Counted from the first letter of the stretch, positions 34,149 through 42,708 are shown. The stretch is DNA of 64,000 nt from an uncultured Alphaproteobacteria bacterium (GCA_910577205.1 CAJTMA010000002.1:123136-187135); one strand, 5' to 3'. The notes: generated by a model from the sequence alone, not told the origin. Made by a program: numbers and translations.

Positions 34149-34187
34149 TTTTATCTCCCATTATTAGTCAAACAATGGGAGATAAAA
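34149..34187 (-). promoter_or_regulatory. Perfect 14-bp inverted repeat burying the ppa ribosome-binding site
   Basis: Arms TTTTATCTCCCATT (34149-34162) and AATGGGAGATAAAA (34174-34187) flank an 11-base loop. In ppa mRNA the downstream arm contains GGGAGA three bases before ATG. No U run follows. Confidence 0.6.
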
Positions 34188-34217
34188 TAGCTGTTTTATT
34201 CTAAAAGTCAAAAGTTT

Positions 34218-34877
34218 TTAAGCCCGGCGGCGACGTTTCCAATGATGGAAAACATAGATGACCAGCAAGACTGAGTAAAGGATACCCAACCCCCATAAAA
34301 TATAGGTCTTGACAGTTTCATCACTCCATTCGCGCGTGATTTCATTAACATTCAGCGCGCTGCCGGTAATTGCAAAGTCTGCATCCGGGTTTTCATGCAG
34401 CAAAGAAGCGGCAATTTGGTAGTCGGGATTAAGAAAGTCAAACTTGATTACCAAGTCGTCATTGACTTTTTCAAGTTTGGCGCTGATGGCATCCGTCGTA
34501 GCGGTTTTATCAAGGGTATAATGCACCAGTTTTGCCCCTTCAGGAACGGTGATACGTATCGGATCATGCCCGATTTGGGATACATCATTGCCTGACAATG
34601 CCGCCGCCCCTTTATTATGCAAATAAATTCTGGTCAGATATAAATCCTTATAATCTTTGTCATGAACTTTGACGGCATAGTCATTATCATTTTGCGAGGA
34701 AATAAATGTAACTTTTTCGGTTTCATATTTGAGAATCGGGCGGCTGATGTAAAATATGTAATAACCGACGACAATACCCGTTACGGCCAAAATAAATGCC
34801 CCTGTCTGACTGGTCCAAAAATTCCATATTGCTCCGGCAACAGCCCGCCAATCCTTACGCGCTTTTTTACTTATCAT
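34218..34877 (-). CDS. Two-helix membrane protein with periplasmic domain
   Basis: 219 residues with a basic N-terminus, a transmembrane helix at about 26-45, a central domain of about 145 residues predicted outside the cytosol and rich in beta strands, and a second helix at about 191-210 before a RRRR tail. The topology is N-in, C-in. The family is not recognised. GAGGGG lies immediately before the ATG. It is upstream of ppa on the same strand but separated by the hairpin. Confidence 0.7.
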   Translation of the reverse strand: MISKKARKDWRAVAGAIWNFWTSQTGAFILAVTGIVVGYYIFYISRPILKYETEKVTFISSQNDNDYAVKVHDKDYKDLYLTRIYLHNKGAAALSGNDVSQIGHDPIRITVPEGAKLVHYTLDKTATTDAISAKLEKVNDDLVIKFDFLNPDYQIAASLLHENPDADFAITGSALNVNEITREWSDETVKTYILWGLGILYSVLLVIYVFHHWKRRRRA

Positions 34878-35031
34878 AACCCCTCACATGTCTTTTGTTT
34901 TCTTTTTAATATAGTCGTTTGCTGCAAAATTAAAAGAGTTCGTCTTCATGAGAAAAAATACGAAAGCTTATAAAAAAGTACTTGCATTTGCGAACAGAAA
35001 GCCTTATAGAATAGTGGTTAGCGATAACAAT

Positions 35032-35108
35032 CGGGATGTAGCGCAGCCTGGTAGCGCATTTGCATGGGGTGCAAGTGGTCGCTGGTTCGAATCCAGTCAT
35101 CCCGACCA
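35032..35108 (+). tRNA. tRNA-Pro (anticodon GGG)
   Basis: A 77-base cloverleaf: acceptor CGGGATG/CATCCCG with discriminator A and encoded CCA, D-stem GCGC/GCGC with AGCCTGGTA loop, anticodon stem TTTGC/GCAAG with loop ATGGGGT (anticodon GGG), variable loop, and a T-stem-loop with GGTTCGAATCC. The 5' end and D arm are those of proline tRNAs. A terminator follows 57 bases downstream. Confidence 0.95.
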
Positions 35109-35111
35109 ACC

Positions 35112-35554
35112 GCACGGCGGTAGCGATTAAGTGATTGTGTGCCGCAATAAAATAATGTGCTTTAAGAGTCAGCTTGTCTGGCTCTTTTTTATTGGATTGG
35201 GTGGCCGATGAGAACCAGCGAGGAAGCTGGTTTGACAAGGAGAAGCCGGCGAGACGGAAGTATCGCCGCTCTTGCGACGACGAAGCGGCGAAGTGAAACG
35301 AGCCAATCCAGTCAGCCGTACAACGGCACGGCGGTAGCGATTAAGCGATTGTGTGCCGCAATAAAATAATGTGCTTTAAGAGTCAGCTTGTCTGGCTCTT
35401 TTTTATTGGATTAGGCGGCCGATGAGAACCAGCAAGGAAGCTGGTTTGACAAGGAGAAGCCGGCGAGACGGAAGTATCGCCGCTCTTGCGACGACGAAGC
35501 GGCGAAGTGAAACGAGCCAATCCAGTCAGCCCGACCAACCGCACGGCGGTAGCG
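35112..35554 (+). repeat. Two tandem 214-bp repeats after tRNA-Pro, plus short copies
   Basis: Units at 35112-35316 and 35326-35530 are almost identical, repeating at a period of 214 bases. Each holds a terminator hairpin (AGAGTCAG/CTGGCTCT followed by T6), hairpin-rich GC sequence and a tail (AATCCAGTCA, then CCGACCAACCGCACGGCGG) resembling the 3' end of the tRNA itself. After the second unit the short element CCAACCGCACGGCGGTAGC occurs twice more. No coding capacity is credible. Confidence 0.85.
35164..35192 (+). terminator. Terminator of the tRNA-Pro transcript
   Basis: AGAGTCAG-cttgt-CTGGCTCT and six T form a standard hairpin terminator 57 bases after the tRNA. The second repeat carries an identical copy 214 bases further on. 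Confidence 0.8.
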
Positions 35555-35626
35555 AAACCAACCGCACGGCGGTAGCATTAAGTGATATAAAAAATCAAAA
35601 AAATATATCTTGAATAAAAAAAATAA

Positions 35627-35655
35627 TTGACAATCTATATTTGTGTTTATAGACT
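35627..35655 (+). promoter_or_regulatory. Sigma-70 promoter upstream of the small peptide and amidoligase
   Basis: TTGACA (35627-35632) and TAGACT (35650-35655) are separated by exactly 17 bases. It reads into the 38-residue membrane peptide and then the amidoligase operon. Confidence 0.7.
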
Positions 35656-35682
35656 TTTTAAGTTAAATCTCAAAGGAATGTT

Positions 35683-35799
35683 ATGGTAACAACAAGTCAA
35701 AATTTATTTATTTTTGAAAGCGCTAAGAACGGCGCTGCTTTGGTTTGCTTGTTGTCTATTTTCATTATTTCTATCTTGTTTCTGATTATCTGCCTCTGA
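35683..35799 (+). CDS. Small single-pass membrane peptide, 38 residues
   Basis: The ATG at 35683 has AAAGGAA about six bases upstream and a strong promoter 28 bases before that. The peptide has a polar start (residues 1-18) and then one hydrophobic helix (about 19-38, VCLLSIFIISILFLIICL) reaching the C-terminus. It sits alone between the tRNA repeats and the amidoligase gene. It could be a membrane partner of the amidoligase system, a leader peptide or a toxin-like peptide; none is proven. Confidence 0.55.
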   Translation: MVTTSQNLFIFESAKNGAALVCLLSIFIISILFLIICL

Positions 35800-35815
35800 G
35801 CATTTTCTTTTGAAT

Positions 35816-35855
35816 TAAAGTATGGGTGCTCAGGGGGAAACGCTGACATACTTTA
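35816..35855 (+). promoter_or_regulatory. Structured leader hairpin before the amidoligase gene
   Basis: TAAAGTATG and CATACTTTA pair as a perfect 9-bp stem enclosing GGTGCTCAGGGGGAAACGCTGA, which has an inner CAG/CTG pairing. It lies 17 bases after the small peptide and 37 bases before the amidoligase ATG. No U run follows, so it may be an RNA control element or a processing site. Confidence 0.4.
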
Positions 35856-35891
35856 GTTTGCAAAAAGTTCAGATAATCAGGATAAAACAGG

Positions 35892-37601
35892 ATGACACAC
35901 CAAACAGAAAATACAATAGAAGAAACCCAACAAACTTTCGCTGACTATTTTAATTTAGCAGGACAAAAGGATTTTAGAAAATTCTATTATGATTGGCATA
36001 TCGACAGTATGCTCGCGCCTTTTGCCGGCATGGCCGTACATTTTCAAAAAACATATGGGAAAGATGCCGAACTGCAATTTGCCAAACTTGCCGATGAAAT
36101 TACGCAGAATGTTCAAGACTACAATAATGACAAGCCCCAATTGAGTTTGCTCAAAACATCCAAGTTCAGCCATGGAAATACAAAGAGGCTTTCATCTTTA
36201 TTGGAGGGAATAGAAAGTTTTGGGTTTGATTTTCGGCAGTTTTTATACAGTTTTGCTCCGCAAGAAGACCACAACCGGGAATTTGGGAATTGGTTTGTCA
36301 AACCTAATATGCCCTACTCTAATCATCATGGGCTGATGGTCAGTTGCGATATTCTGCAATTTTTGAAAAAAATTTTTAACCAGATTGCCCAAGGCAACGA
36401 CACTTATCAACGGGCTTTATATGCGGCAGATGTTTATTTGCGGCAGCATATTGTCAAAGGTTACCGCTATGATGAAAATTATACTTTTTTCAGCCGCAGG
36501 AAATCAATGCGCCAATTACGCAGCCTGCGCAGTAAATTAAGCAAAAATTTTCGCCAGCAGCCGCTCAATGAAAATTTGCAGGATATATTCCAAACAGAAA
36601 AGCCCGGACTGCCACCGCAAAGCCGTTCCTACAGACCTAATGGTTTTGAGCTTGAATTTTATGTGCCTGAAGAATTTGGCAATTATGATAAGCTGATTAA
36701 TTATCTGAAAGAGAAAAACGGTTGGCAAAAATTGTATTCATCAAATAAAGATGCCGATGTTTATTTGGATGAAAATTCTGCCGGCGTTATCATGCGTGAT
36801 GAAAGCTTAGTCAGGTATAATAATCTGGCGGCTGTCGAATATGCCAGTTCTGTCATGCGGCGCAAGGAAGATGAACAAAACTGCCTTAAAATTCTTGATG
36901 CCTTTGACGAGGGGCACGTCAATGTCCATTGCTCCCTGCACCAGCATATATCAGCAGAAGGATTTGATTTGGCAACCTATAAGCGGCTTGTCAAACGGAT
37001 GATGCAGCATGAGGCGGAAATCGTCAGGGCTTTTGCCGCCCCGGAAAGGCGCGATAATAAATTGCTTTATGCAACTTATATCAGCCGCAATTTAAGCAAT
37101 AACGGCGAGAGAGATTATCCGTTTTTATGCGTTATGACCGATTTATGCGATAACAAACAGGAATTGCTTGATATGTCGGCTTTCGGACACAAATATAAAA
37201 CCTTAAACATACTGCCAAGCAAAACTGTCGAAATGCGTTTTATGAATGCAAATTTCAACAAGCGTTTTGTGGAGGCTTTCCTGCAATTCAACCGGGATTT
37301 TGTTAATGCCGCGGTAGAAAATTCTCCGCAGCATCTTAACCGGGCGGCTCTTAATAAATATAACTGGCATAACAATGTCGAAACAGACACGAAAACAGTC
37401 CAACACGGCCTGCCCTATTACTATCAGATTTCTTACGACACCTATAATCCAATGCGGCGCGATGCATCAAAAGAAGCTGTCGAAGGCGAGCAAACTTATG
37501 CACGTCTGGTTATGCACGCCTTGAATGAAACCGGAAAATTAAAGTATATTAATCCCGGTTACCATAAAAAGATGAAGGAGGTTATCGCTTATGGAAGATA
37601 A
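35892..37601 (+). CDS. Amidoligase-family enzyme (glutamine-synthetase fold)
   Basis: A 569-residue protein. From about residue 253 it shows the amidoligase pattern: NGFELEFYVP opening the domain, RDESLVRYNNLAAVEY with acidic ligand residues, HVNVHCSLHQHIS (His-rich metal site) and YKTLNILPSKTVEMRFMNANF near the end, as in the GS-like ligases that use ATP to join an amine to a carboxylate. The first 240 residues form a separate, helical domain that I do not recognise. AGGA precedes the start. The next gene overlaps by 11 bases behind AAGGAGG, so the ligase and a formylglutamate-hydrolase-like enzyme are made together. Likely substrates are peptides or amino acids, perhaps of the cell wall; this is inference. 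Confidence 0.75.
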   Translation: MTHQTENTIEETQQTFADYFNLAGQKDFRKFYYDWHIDSMLAPFAGMAVHFQKTYGKDAELQFAKLADEITQNVQDYNNDKPQLSLLKTSKFSHGNTKRLSSLLEGIESFGFDFRQFLYSFAPQEDHNREFGNWFVKPNMPYSNHHGLMVSCDILQFLKKIFNQIAQGNDTYQRALYAADVYLRQHIVKGYRYDENYTFFSRRKSMRQLRSLRSKLSKNFRQQPLNENLQDIFQTEKPGLPPQSRSYRPNGFELEFYVPEEFGNYDKLINYLKEKNGWQKLYSSNKDADVYLDENSAGVIMRDESLVRYNNLAAVEYASSVMRRKEDEQNCLKILDAFDEGHVNVHCSLHQHISAEGFDLATYKRLVKRMMQHEAEIVRAFAAPERRDNKLLYATYISRNLSNNGERDYPFLCVMTDLCDNKQELLDMSAFGHKYKTLNILPSKTVEMRFMNANFNKRFVEAFLQFNRDFVNAAVENSPQHLNRAALNKYNWHNNVETDTKTVQHGLPYYYQISYDTYNPMRRDASKEAVEGEQTYARLVMHALNETGKLKYINPGYHKKMKEVIAYGR

Positions 37602-38328
37602 GCCTTTTGAATTTATTCCGGCAGCAAAAAGCAGCCCTTTTATCCTTACCTGCGAACACGCAGCCGCAGATATCCCTGACAAATATCATCATTTGGGATT
37701 GTCTGATGCAGACTTAAACAAACATATCGCCAGAGATAAAGGGGCTGGCGATATCTGCCGCTTGCTAGCAGAGAAGCTGGGCTGCGCTGCTTTTTTAGGA
37801 AAATATTCTCGGTTGTTAATTGACTTAAACCGCCGGACGGATGAAAGCGAACTCATCGTTAAGGAAAGCGATAAAATACAGATTCCCGGGAATGCCGATT
37901 TGTCTGATGCTGAACGGCAGAAGCGCATTGACCGTTTCTATGCCCCTTATTATAAAGCCATCAATGCCTACATTGATAATATGAAACAACAAGGCATAAC
38001 TCCGGTTATATTTTCAATTCACAGTTACACCCCGCAGCTTAAGGGAGGTAATTACCGTCCCTGGCAAGCAGGCGTTCTATATCACAAACCTGCGGCTTTT
38101 GCAGATTATCTTTATAAAAATTTAGCGAAAAGCTCTAAAGTCATTGGTGAAAATGTGCCTTATGATTTGCGGCAATATAACACCGGCGCGGTTATTATTT
38201 GCGGTGAAGAAAAAGGGTTGGATTATGGCCTGATTGAAATCCGCGATGACGAATTTGACAATCTGGCAGCCGGTGCTGCAGAATGGGCACAAATCCTCTC
38301 CGATATAATGTTAAAATACCGGAGCTGA
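37591..38328 (+). CDS. N-formylglutamate amidohydrolase family protein
   Basis: A 245-residue protein with the family motifs: LTCEHAAADIP (His metal ligand, about residue 18-28), the RDKGAGDICRLLAEKL helix, LIDLNRR (about 69-75), IFSIHSYTPQL (second His, about 140-150) and near the C-terminus GLIEIRDDE. In histidine degradation such enzymes cleave N-formylglutamate, but no hut gene is near. Translation is coupled to the amidoligase, so a role in hydrolysing a related amide or removing a wrongly made product is plausible. The 3' end faces the AnmK-like gene with a four-base gap. Confidence 0.8.
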   Translation: MEDKPFEFIPAAKSSPFILTCEHAAADIPDKYHHLGLSDADLNKHIARDKGAGDICRLLAEKLGCAAFLGKYSRLLIDLNRRTDESELIVKESDKIQIPGNADLSDAERQKRIDRFYAPYYKAINAYIDNMKQQGITPVIFSIHSYTPQLKGGNYRPWQAGVLYHKPAAFADYLYKNLAKSSKVIGENVPYDLRQYNTGAVIICGEEKGLDYGLIEIRDDEFDNLAAGAAEWAQILSDIMLKYRS

Positions 38329-38332
38329 ATCA

Positions 38333-39613
38333 CTATTTGATTGTATTTTCCGCCTGCCAGCCTTTGGCAGCGCGGTTAATGCGATCATGGTATTGAGAGG
38401 CTGCACCGGGAATGGCAACCTGCCCGCAAACTAACGTTTTCCCCGATTGTAACAATTCCGGAAGCTCCCAAACTTTATTATCTAATTTATATCTGGCCAA
38501 ATCTGCAAATAATCTGGCTTCCATATAATCGCCAAACCCGGAAACAGTGATTGACGTTTTTCCGCCCAGGCGGCGTACCAAAGCGGCAAATTGCTGCCGG
38601 TGTTCCGGCAAGACTATCCCTTTTCCGGCAAGCAAATCTTCAAAACTTTTTTTAACGACCGGATTTTTCCAACCGCCGCCAAACAATATTATTCTATGGG
38701 GAATGGCAATATTTTCAGGAACTAAAGTCAGCGCCTGAACAGCGATATAAGCCGCAAAATATTCAAAGGTATGAACCGCATCCTCAAAACTAATCCCCAG
38801 CTGCTGAACATAGTTAAAAATTTCATTTTTATGATAATAAGCAGGATCTCCTGATTTAGGCAGAGGCAATTCATAATACCCTCGCCCAAAATTAAATAAC
38901 TCCTGCAATATGGTTTCATTCAGCCTGCCTTTTTTTCCGAACATTGCATCACGGTCAAAAGCTTCGTTGGTATGGCGGCGGATATAAGCATCCGTATATT
39001 CATTGAAAGGTCCGGCATCAGCGCCAATCCGTGCTACGCCATCAGCAACCAAAGCAAAATTGGAGGTATTGCCGCCATTATAATAACAGCCGTCCCCTTC
39101 GCTGGCGGAAATACGGGCATTATGAGGCGGCACTAAGGGCGCACCATCAAACCCGGCCATCAACAGGTCTGAACGGAAATCATAGATAACCGGAATACCG
39201 GTTAAGTCAGCCAGCATTTGCCCCGAGCCTATTTGCAATGTATAGGGCTGCGTCTTTTCTTTACGGGCTTTGGATGGCGGATTATGATCCAGCGTTTTGC
39301 CGTGAAAGCCTATTGCATCAACCGAGGTTTTATCAATTTTATTCAGCGCACACATTTCATTTATGCACTCGGCTATTTGGCTAATATATTCGTCATGAAT
39401 GTTTTGAAACTCCGGCAGAGCTTCAATTTCCGCCTTGGTCTTATTAAAAGCCCTGGCGCGCAGATATTCGATTTTATCTTGCATTTCTTTGGCATAGGGT
39501 TTGGTGTAGGTGCAGATGTCCTGCATAACATTGCCGTCAAACCTTGTCAGGACTAAATCAATGGCATCCATCGAATTGCCTGTCATATTCCCTATTATCG
39601 TATATACCGGCAT
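38333..39613 (-). CDS. Anhydro-N-acetylmuramic acid kinase-like protein
   Basis: A 426-residue protein of the AnmK family in the sugar-kinase/actin-like fold: phosphate-loop region NMTGNSMDAIDLVL at the start (family usual GLMSGTSLDGID, so divergent), IGFHGKTLDHNP, DFRSDLLMAGFDGAPLVP and FGGGWKNP. AnmK opens the 1,6-anhydro ring and phosphorylates MurNAc during peptidoglycan recycling. The altered first loop makes the exact substrate uncertain. AGGAGGGG lies just before the ATG. It is convergent with the amidoligase operon; whether it works with it is not shown. Confidence 0.8.
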   Translation of the reverse strand: MPVYTIIGNMTGNSMDAIDLVLTRFDGNVMQDICTYTKPYAKEMQDKIEYLRARAFNKTKAEIEALPEFQNIHDEYISQIAECINEMCALNKIDKTSVDAIGFHGKTLDHNPPSKARKEKTQPYTLQIGSGQMLADLTGIPVIYDFRSDLLMAGFDGAPLVPPHNARISASEGDGCYYNGGNTSNFALVADGVARIGADAGPFNEYTDAYIRRHTNEAFDRDAMFGKKGRLNETILQELFNFGRGYYELPLPKSGDPAYYHKNEIFNYVQQLGISFEDAVHTFEYFAAYIAVQALTLVPENIAIPHRIILFGGGWKNPVVKKSFEDLLAGKGIVLPEHRQQFAALVRRLGGKTSITVSGFGDYMEARLFADLARYKLDNKVWELPELLQSGKTLVCGQVAIPGAASQYHDRINRAAKGWQAENTIK

Positions 39614-39681
39614 CTCCCCTCCTGCTATAAATGCTCTTTAATCAGTAGTACAAAAATAAAATTAAGAATTAATAAAATTTT

Positions 39682-39712
39682 TATAGCCAAAAAAATATTT
39701 TCCGGCTATAAT
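39682..39712 (+). promoter_or_regulatory. Promoter with inverted repeat over the -10 box
   Basis: TATAGCC (39682-39688) and GGCTATA (39704-39710) are perfect inverted arms, the second overlapping the -10 TATAAT (39707-39712). It precedes the 431-residue unknown gene. An operator or simple AT-rich coincidence are both possible. Confidence 0.4.
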
Positions 39713-39751
39713 GATTTTATAATGAACCAAAAATTTCAATGGAGATCAGAA

Positions 39752-41047
39752 ATGTCTGGGGATATTAAAAAAAGCATCAAAGGCCGTATTAACAAAATCA
39801 AAGATACGCTTTCCCGTAAAAAAGAATTAATTGCCGCCGGTTTTATGTTAGCAACAGGATCTACCGGAGTTTCCAGTAACCCCATACCTGAACATTTTAA
39901 TTCCGGCGAAGAAAAAGTTGTTCGTTTGCCTGAAAATCCATCCAGCAAAATTGTTCAGGATGCCGCCAGCGAAATGAAAAGCTTGTCAACAGAAGATGCC
40001 GTTCGTACTTTGGAAGAACATGGCGCGTTTTTTGTGGATTATGAAAACTTTGTTAAAACCGGCGATGTATCCTCCTCTATTGTATATTTTACACAAGAAC
40101 AAATGGCAGAAAAAGGCCTCAAATCCATCGGAACTTCCCCTTATGATGTCAGTTTGGCACGGGAAAACCACGCCGTTTTGACAGGAGATAAAGAAAAAGA
40201 TGCTGAAACTAAAATGAAAGCATTCAGCAATATTAAAGGCACGTTTAACGGTGGTTACCAATTTAATAAAAGCAATATGGAAAATATTGTTCTCTGGGGA
40301 TTGATTCAGGAAGATAACCAAGAAATCAAAGATTTTTGCAAAAAATTTGTCCGTCCGGGCGTGGATATTGAAAAAGACCAGCGATTTGCCAAATACAGCA
40401 ATCAGTGGCAAAAAGAGATGTCTAAAGTTAAGCAAGGTAAATATTCCGAAACGTATGCATTGAACCTTTTATGCCGGACAGATAACAGCAACCGCGCCTC
40501 TGCGCTTAGCTGTCTTGAGGTTAATAAACCTAATTTTAATAAAATATCTAAAGAAAATCCTAAAGCCAGCGAAATTGCCCAGCAGGGATTTTGCGATAAT
40601 GTCTATTTAAGGATGTCGAAGTATTATAAGGATTTCCGTAATGCCAGCTTTACGGCTGCTCCGGCGGCATTCAGCGCATATATTCATATGCCCAATGCCT
40701 CTGCAACGCCGGGAATTTTAAAGAATGCGGCTTTATCCGAACAACAAAAAGCACAGCAAATCATCAACAGGGAAAGCAGCCAAGGCTCTCATGGCAGAAA
40801 GCTTATGGAGCAGGCTCAGGCAAGTATTTATAATAAAGGCTTTCCGGAATTAGAATGCTTTAAGGAATGGGCTGAGATAACAGGACGGGAAGATGTTGTC
40901 AAAGGGATTAATAAAGGCGTAGAACTGCTTGCTTCCAGCCAGATAGAAAAAATCCCTGTCGATAAAAATATGTATGCTTCAATTACCACAAATGCTGAGG
41001 GAACAGCTCAGGCAATTTTCCAAAAGCAAAGCCAGCATACGCTTTAA
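39752..41047 (+). CDS. Hypothetical protein, 431 residues
   Basis: Not recognised. ATG 39752 is preferred because GGAGA lies six bases upstream; an ATG 30 bases earlier lacks a site. The N-terminus is very basic (about residues 1-25) and followed by a short hydrophobic stretch (about 27-40, LIAAGFMLATGSTGV), which could be an uncleaved or atypical export signal. The rest is hydrophilic, Lys/Asn/Ser/Gln-rich and largely helical, with only a handful of cysteines. It resembles a secreted or effector-like protein in composition, but no motif supports a function. Confidence 0.65.
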   Translation: MSGDIKKSIKGRINKIKDTLSRKKELIAAGFMLATGSTGVSSNPIPEHFNSGEEKVVRLPENPSSKIVQDAASEMKSLSTEDAVRTLEEHGAFFVDYENFVKTGDVSSSIVYFTQEQMAEKGLKSIGTSPYDVSLARENHAVLTGDKEKDAETKMKAFSNIKGTFNGGYQFNKSNMENIVLWGLIQEDNQEIKDFCKKFVRPGVDIEKDQRFAKYSNQWQKEMSKVKQGKYSETYALNLLCRTDNSNRASALSCLEVNKPNFNKISKENPKASEIAQQGFCDNVYLRMSKYYKDFRNASFTAAPAAFSAYIHMPNASATPGILKNAALSEQQKAQQIINRESSQGSHGRKLMEQAQASIYNKGFPELECFKEWAEITGREDVVKGINKGVELLASSQIEKIPVDKNMYASITTNAEGTAQAIFQKQSQHTL

Positions 41048-41058
41048 AACGTGATTTA

Positions 41059-41901
41059 TCAAGCTGCCGTCGCCAGATAAAACCATTCGGACTGCACGGC
41101 AGCTTCATGATTCGGGATTAAGATATAGCCGTTGTCAGGCGCGGCAAATTCCTCTCCGTCATCATACCGACCAATGACTTCTCCTGCAGAAATTTCATCC
41201 AAGTGCTTATAGTTTTTCAGAAGTTTTCCGGGTTTTTCCTTAATGACAACTTTTTCCAGTTTTAAGTAGGTTTTAGGCTGTTCGGTAAATTCTCCGGCTG
41301 TCATTCCCAGTTTTATTAATAAATTAACAATGCTTGCAAAAGCAACCTCTTCCGCCGCGTGATCATAGTGATAGCCGCATTCCAGCGTGATGCAGGATTT
41401 TCCCGATTTATGCGCAAAATATTCGGTACAGTAATCGGCTATCGGTGCATCCTTGTAAATGCCCGGCCAATTACAAATAACATAAGAGGCTGCTGCCGCA
41501 GAAACAAGTTTCCGATTCTCATCTGAGGGATAATCTAAAAAAACAAACGGAGGCTCTCCGGCATTATGGGTAGAATGCATATCCAGCACATAGTCATTAT
41601 TCAATATTTCAGTTGCGACTTCATGGGCAAATTCTTCTTCCGGGCAAGACGGGGCAACATAGAGGTTGATGAGGCGGTTCAAGTTTTTTTCCATGAAACG
41701 CACGCCGTGCTCATAAGCCAGCGGATTGCAGACAGGCAACAAAACCAAACTTCCGGATTTCAGGTTGATTTCATTGTTGTCCAGCGCAGACATCAATTTC
41801 CGGATGGCTTTGGTTCCGGCTGTTTCATTGCCATGAATTGCCCCCAGCAAAAGCAGTTTCGGACCGGGGATGCGGCTGTCGTAAATATATTTATCTAGCA
41901 T
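41059..41901 (-). CDS. M14-like deacylase, succinylglutamate desuccinylase/aspartoacylase family
   Basis: A 280-residue zinc enzyme. GAIHGNETAG (about residues 17-26) gives the H-x-x-E metal pair, PVCNPLAYEHGVRFMEKNLNR holds the Asn-Arg substrate loop, DMHST (about 106) supplies the third His, and TLECGYH (about 182) has the catalytic Glu. Relatives remove acyl groups from amino acids (AstE, aspartoacylase) or from other small amides. Its ATG is inside the last codons of the GNAT gene, so both are made as a pair. An acyltransferase joined to a deacylase suggests reversible acylation or a two-step route; the substrate is unknown. Confidence 0.85.
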   Translation of the reverse strand: MLDKYIYDSRIPGPKLLLLGAIHGNETAGTKAIRKLMSALDNNEINLKSGSLVLLPVCNPLAYEHGVRFMEKNLNRLINLYVAPSCPEEEFAHEVATEILNNDYVLDMHSTHNAGEPPFVFLDYPSDENRKLVSAAAASYVICNWPGIYKDAPIADYCTEYFAHKSGKSCITLECGYHYDHAAEEVAFASIVNLLIKLGMTAGEFTEQPKTYLKLEKVVIKEKPGKLLKNYKHLDEISAGEVIGRYDDGEEFAAPDNGYILIPNHEAAVQSEWFYLATAA

Positions 41902-42694
41902 AGTTTCTCCTTGTTAAAAGCATCAGATTAGCAGGCTGATAATAGTCGCTGTTAACCAGCCGCAGGGCTTCTGTTTCCGAATTGTAACCAGTTGCAATAT
42001 GGCGGGCCGCAAATAATTTATTGAGGCTTTTATAATCATTCACCGGAATTTCGAAATGTTCATTTGACTGATATAAAGGCGTTTTATCCAATCGGCGATG
42101 CATTAAGGCGATATCTCCGCCATCAGAAGGATCAACATCTGCCCCCATCATAACAAACTCATTGGCAAAATACGGACGCATATTCCAAATATTTTTACGG
42201 TCAATAATCGAAACACAATCTGTCGCTCCAAGCAATTCCGCCTGTTTCATCCGGTATCTAATCATGTTTTCATTAATCCTGTTGCCGCGATAAGACGGGT
42301 GGACGCTGTCTGCCCCAAAACAGGCAACCTGAAATTCTTTCCCTAAAAAGGCATTGTTTCTGCTTGGAAACTCTTCAAATAATTCTTTCCGGCTACGGAC
42401 GATACGCACATAAGACATCGCAATAAGCTGGCCGCCATCAAAAGCTCCGACAAAATGCATTTTGGGGTTATCCATCATCTGTTCATAATATGTGCGGTCA
42501 TGCTGGTGAATAAAGCACTCCTGTCCTTTTTCCAGAGAATGATAAATGCAGGATGACAATTCGACCATCGCAGGAATATCCCGTACGCTGAGTTTGCGCA
42601 GGTGATAGAACTTTTCTGTTTCAACCGGCCGATGATTAATTTTATTCATGGAGGCATAAGCCAAAACTCTGTTTCCTCGGTTATAAATCTGCAT
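41891..42694 (-). CDS. GNAT-family N-acyltransferase
   Basis: 267 residues from ATG 42694; GGA lies eight bases upstream, and a GTG four codons before it is the other option. Residues about 30-210 carry a GNAT fold: the central strand FVGAFDGGQLIAMSYVR, then CFGADSVHPSYRGNRINENMI, where PSYRGNRI is the acetyl-CoA pyrophosphate-binding loop (motif A). A C-terminal extension of about 60 residues is not recognised. The gene is preceded by what looks like a complete transcription attenuator with a 26-residue leader peptide. With the M14 deacylase it recalls, but does not equal, the AstA/AstE pair of arginine catabolism. Confidence 0.8.
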   Translation of the reverse strand: MQIYNRGNRVLAYASMNKINHRPVETEKFYHLRKLSVRDIPAMVELSSCIYHSLEKGQECFIHQHDRTYYEQMMDNPKMHFVGAFDGGQLIAMSYVRIVRSRKELFEEFPSRNNAFLGKEFQVACFGADSVHPSYRGNRINENMIRYRMKQAELLGATDCVSIIDRKNIWNMRPYFANEFVMMGADVDPSDGGDIALMHRRLDKTPLYQSNEHFEIPVNDYKSLNKLFAARHIATGYNSETEALRLVNSDYYQPANLMLLTRRNYAR

Positions 42695-42708
42695 TTTCTT
42701 TTCCACAC

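Noticed and set aside
35422..35613. Open frame within the tRNA-linked 214-bp repeats
   Set aside because: Same frame exists in both units, crosses terminator hairpins and has no ribosome-binding site; structure-rich DNA explains it.
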